DNA from: Henckelia pumila
Taxonomy: Eukaryota; Streptophyta; Magnoliopsida; Lamiales; Gesneriaceae
DNA: 64,000 nucleotides
Assembly: GCF_033568475.1 (NCBI RefSeq)
Contig: NW_027331831.1
Coordinates: 7,440,001-7,504,000, forward strand
Direction: 5' to 3'
The notes below the pieces were generated by a model. It ran no database searches, was not told the DNA's origin, and saw only the letters and a program-made list of their open reading frames with translations. Made by a program: the position numbers and the translations under genes. Shown here one piece after another: positions 60,358 through 64,000 of this stretch; the first letter of the stretch is position 1; every line of letters starts with the position of its first letter.

Positions 60358-61747
60358 TGTAGTAGTCCGATTCAATTTTACAATATTAATTGGCTTATTA
60401 TGACTAAGAAATGGATTAAGGGATTAAATTGGATTTAATTAAAGAAAATTAGAAATTGAATCGGAAGAGATCGGAGTGTCCGAACTGGGTTCGGAACGTC
60501 CAATCTAGTTAGGCCATGCATTCCTGAGGTATCAAATTTTGATCGACATGTGGCAGAGATCGGAGCGTCCGATCAGGAGATCGAACCGTACGATGAGGTG
60601 GCACAACAAGTGTCAATGAGATCATGACACGTGGCTGGGGCAAGCAGATCAGAGCGTCCGATCGTTGCCTATAAATAGGCCATCCGAGATTCACATTTTC
60701 ACATCAATTTCACACTTTTACTCTCGGTTCTTGGATGTTTTAGGGGCTTCCTAGCCTTAGTTATCGAGGGGCGGGGCCTTGACAAGGCGTCCAGAGGAGT
60801 AGTGGCCATGTTCTGGGGCCATCATATTCAAAAGATTGACGACGGACGGAGGTATTCCTATGTTCCCTATAAATAGTTAGAGACTATAAAATAGCTTAGT
60901 TAAGACTTTTAGAATAATATTATGATACAAGAGTATTTTTCATTGTAGTGCGGACTATAGGCTTGGACATAGAATTAGTGTAGCTTGCCTAGTAGAATTA
61001 AGGTACGAAAGTACTGTTCGAGATACCCTGACTGAGTATGCATGTATTATGTGTTCCATTGTTTATATGACATGATTTATCTGCATATATTATGACATGT
61101 TATTATGTTGCATTTCATGAGCATCTTGAGCTATATCCTTGGAATATCCGGAATTAGGTTATTGACCCTATCTTGTTAGTGGATGGTTGGACATGATGAT
61201 CAGTGTCAGGTCATGGGTATTTGGTTGGACACATAGACTCATGTAAGGACACCGACATTATTTCCACTGTCGGGTATGTGAGCCACCACCTGGGATAACG
61301 GCGCAGAGTTTTACATTACCCAAGGCCCATGTTTGATCTCGATATTTATGACCTCGTGTCTTGGTAACCCGTACACTTGCATACATGCACATATAATATT
61401 TTATACTCATACTCTCGTACTTAGCGTTTTATGCTCACGTCCTCGTACAAATTTTTGGACACCCTATTCCACAGGGCAGGTCTCAGACTTGATGGATCAT
61501 GATGCTCTGGGAGACCGTAGTTGCAGGATGACAACAGTGGTGGACTTAGGTTCCAGTGGGGTTTTCAGTGTTGTGTTTTGATACAATGATTTTGATTTGG
61601 TTGTATAACTTTAGTATTTACAAATTCCTTTCCTTGGGATTGTATTTGGTTATGTTTTCCGCTGTTTAATTCTGATATCTGTTTATTTAAGTTATAATGC
61701 CTGCTTAAGTTCTTGATTAGTAGGTGATCACGGTGCGGGTCACTATA
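60358..61747 (+). repeat. Right LTR of the Tekay/Del-like element
   Basis: Starts TGTAGTAGTCC directly after a purine-rich tract (AGTAGGGGGATAA) and ends GGGTCACTATA. About 1390 bp. Confidence 0.85.
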
Positions 61748-64000
61748 ACAAAAAAGGTCGTCCATCCGAGGTTCTCGACGATATTCACGAACTGTCGTTG
61801 ATGACTTCTAGGAGATAGTCAAGAACCAACGATCGACTTTTGAAATTTTTTATTTTTCTTTTCTATACTTTTCCGGATCTGAAAATTTCTGAAAAGTTTA
61901 TACACGATTAGTTTTAAAGGAAACGATATAATAAAAGTAATTATAAAACAAATAGAATGCTGGAGATTTATGAATCAAAGAACAACATAGCTCTAATACC
62001 ATTGTCAGCTTTCTTTGGAACCCGAATAAAAAACGCAATGGAAATTCAAAAAAAATTTCGACCTATCGTTCCCGAAGACAATGGTGGATTTACTTTGAAT
62101 CATAACATGCATAAAATACTTTAGATGCACAAATAGACATTATGAAACGAACTTGGTTGTAGATGGATACTCCTGTCTTGTCCCACTTTGACCCGAATTT
62201 GGACTTTTCTGCAACCATCAAAAATTTGGTCCACCATCAAATGGATCTACCACGGATAATGGGCACTAGACATCTATTCTAATTCTACGAACAAGAAATC
62301 TAATTCCGTAAGAAAACCATCGTCGAAACGGTACATAGATTATATTATGAACAAAAAATAAATTCTCAATTTCTTGGAGAAGGCACTCGAGATTTTCTTT
62401 CGTAAAGCGAATCCCCATTTTTGAAATTCTCATTCTAGTTTTCGAAAATTGCATTGATTAAAAATATTTGATTTCAAAATAATCAAACATATTTTTACAT
62501 TTTTATTATTCATATATGCTTATGTAGATACTCCTAAGATAAGAAAATAAAATCCTTCCATTTCCTTTTCTTTATCTTGTTTGTTATGGTATATTTGTTA
62601 AAATTTTATTTAATTTAATACTATCTAAATAGTATTTCAGTTACACAATTAATTAAAATACTTATCGCAAAATATTTCATAACTCTCATATTGTAGTTAA
62701 GAAAAAATAAATCAAATGTATTTTCCCAACAAAAATTTCGTGCTAGTTACTACAATACTCATGTCAATGTTTTCAATTTTCAGACCTTCTAAATATGGAA
62801 ACATTTCAAAAATAGAAATTTAATTCGAATTTTTTGCCAATTTAAAATTAGCCCATAATCAATATTGTAATCTTAATTACTAATATAATCATATTGAATT
62901 TATAACTCTTAAATTAAACTCATTGAATTTAATTATCTTTTTCGGGTATATTACAATTAGTATTTGTGTTCCTCAATAGTTCAGATGTATGCTAGTAATG
63001 AGATCACAAATAATTACTTTAGATTAAAAACATTTAATTTTTTGTGGAGATACCTTAATTGTTCGTATCAATTAATTAAACTATATCAATTAACGATGTC
63101 TGAAATCATTTCAATTTAACCCAATGAATCATGATTAGCACCTATAAACGTCGCGTCACGATCTCTTGATACAAACTGATAGTGATTACAATAACCTTCA
63201 GTTACTGTTAACATGCAATACGATCCATTCAGCTCATATGTCCCGATTGTATCTTGGAAATTAATTGGTTTGTCGAGACCCAAATTGATTTCAATAACTA
63301 TGTGTATGTTTCAGCATGACATATCTCGTTGCATGTACTAGAGAAAATCTTATCTATAAAACATATATTCTATTATGGCTAGAGATTCCTTGAAATATTC
63401 TTTTGATAAAACACATTGGACGTCTACTAAAATAAGTGTGTAGCTGAATTCTAAACTACAATGCACAAACTCCTATCCTATTTACAATACACTGAACTTG
63501 CCAACTTATGATCCTCAAGGAATTGGAAAACAAGTCACAATGCAGTTCTCATCAAATAGAGCTACAATGGTGTATTGGGTTGTGAGGATTAATGGTGCAC
63601 AACCATAACTATAAATTCTCTACTCGACCAATGGTAACAACTTAGAGAAATTAGAGAGGGTAGTTCGGTGTACTTATCCAATAAGCACTTATTTGAGTAT
63701 ACAGATGTCCCTACATCCATGCTGATGAAACATAACATCTACATAATATGAATACCAGTCTCGATCGAGCTTATCAATATACATTTCTTTGAGAGCTCAT
63801 TTACCAGAAACTAATTTATAGAATACATTCACTTCTAAGATATTTGATCATTAGTTCAGAATCTATTATTTGGGATCATTCCGCACAATATCATGTTTCC
63901 CAATTAATATCTACACTGAGAAAGACAAAGCTCAGTTGATATAGTGACCCAACATTGAATCACCTACTAACTGGCAACTATGACATGCATTAAACTTAAT
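61748..64000. other. Unassigned, probably LTR-derived sequence
   Basis: GCTCTAATACCAT at about 61990-62002 is the inverse of a tRNA-Met-type primer site, followed at once by TGTCAGCTTTC, which could be the start of an LTR read on the minus strand. If so, an LTR runs rightward from 62003, perhaps past the window end. No open frame or partner LTR supports it. I see no host gene here. Confidence 0.4.

Larger units (their letters stand above)
53956..61747 (+). mobile_element. Ty3/gypsy Tekay/Del-like retrotransposon (old, heavily broken)
   Basis: Plus-strand element with long LTRs (about 53956-55312 and 60358-61747); the first 50 or so bases of the left LTR are not recognisable and no target duplication is evident. 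Parts: PBS TGGTATCAGAGC (55317-55328), gag with a CCHC knuckle (CFLCGEIGHIKRDC, near 56650), protease, reverse transcriptase (about 57360-58100), RNase H (near 58500-58680), integrase (about 58930-59650) and a C-terminal segment ending near 60235. Long LTRs, gag style and the C-terminal 'W....E.....R..YPELF' suggest the Tekay/Del chromovirus group. The LTRs differ by roughly 8-10% in sampled stretches, which is about 3-4 million years at 1.3e-8. It is broken in about ten places and contains a hAT MITE. Confidence 0.9.

Noticed and set aside
1-64000. CRISPR arrays, bacterial operons, tRNA genes or organelle DNA
   Set aside because: None seen: repeats are eukaryotic, genes have spliceosomal introns, and no tRNA cloverleaf or plastid or mitochondrial gene was recognised. 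Primer-site matches to tRNA-Met are retroelement PBS sequences.

Overview
This is a repeat-rich stretch of a flowering-plant nuclear genome. The evidence is GT-AG (and one GC-AG) introns, a miR156-targeted SBP-box gene, xylan-biosynthesis DUF579 genes, TATA and site II/telobox promoters, and plant-type Ty3/gypsy, Ty1/copia, TRIM, Helitron-like and MITE sequences. The proteins look eudicot and recall asterid (perhaps Lamiales) sequences; that placement is an impression, not a computation.

Host genes, left to right: (1) the last three exons of a DUF493/YbeD-like gene (1-1563, +); (2) a three-exon molybdenum-cofactor-sulfurase-like (PLP-transferase fold) gene (3646-5145, +); (3) and (4) two tandem DUF579 IRX15-like genes on the minus strand (16174-17295 and 22854-24588), probably Golgi proteins of secondary-wall xylan synthesis; (5) a ten-exon, three-finger RanBP2-type zinc-finger gene (35434-39158, +); (6) an SBP-box transcription factor of the miR156-regulated SPL class (41034-42530, -), convergent with gene 5. 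They form no pathway together apart from the IRX15-like pair.

Repeats fill most of the rest. A young chromovirus (Ty3/gypsy, minus strand, 6961-15635, 425-bp LTRs differing at 7 positions) is interrupted by a remarkable 3.2-kb insertion (9187-12364). This has one 5-bp target duplication around three joined sources: a 2.65-kb long LTR in antisense, an 81-nt piece of U6 snRNA, and the PBS, internal region and 5S-bearing LTR of a Cassandra-type TRIM. Region 26.5-31.5 kb holds two diverged copies of one LTR-like repeat, one of them carrying a nested 1.67-kb copia-type solo LTR. A broken copia element lies at 44241-49415. An older, heavily broken Tekay/Del-like gypsy element lies at 53956-61747 and contains a hAT MITE. 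Other MITEs and a probable non-autonomous Helitron sit between the genes.

The most interesting object is the U6/Cassandra/long-LTR chimera. The U6 piece runs from just after the 5' stem-loop of U6 to the exact point where it merges with the tRNA-primer binding site, as expected if a retroelement reverse transcriptase copied U6 snRNA during particle-borne reverse transcription.
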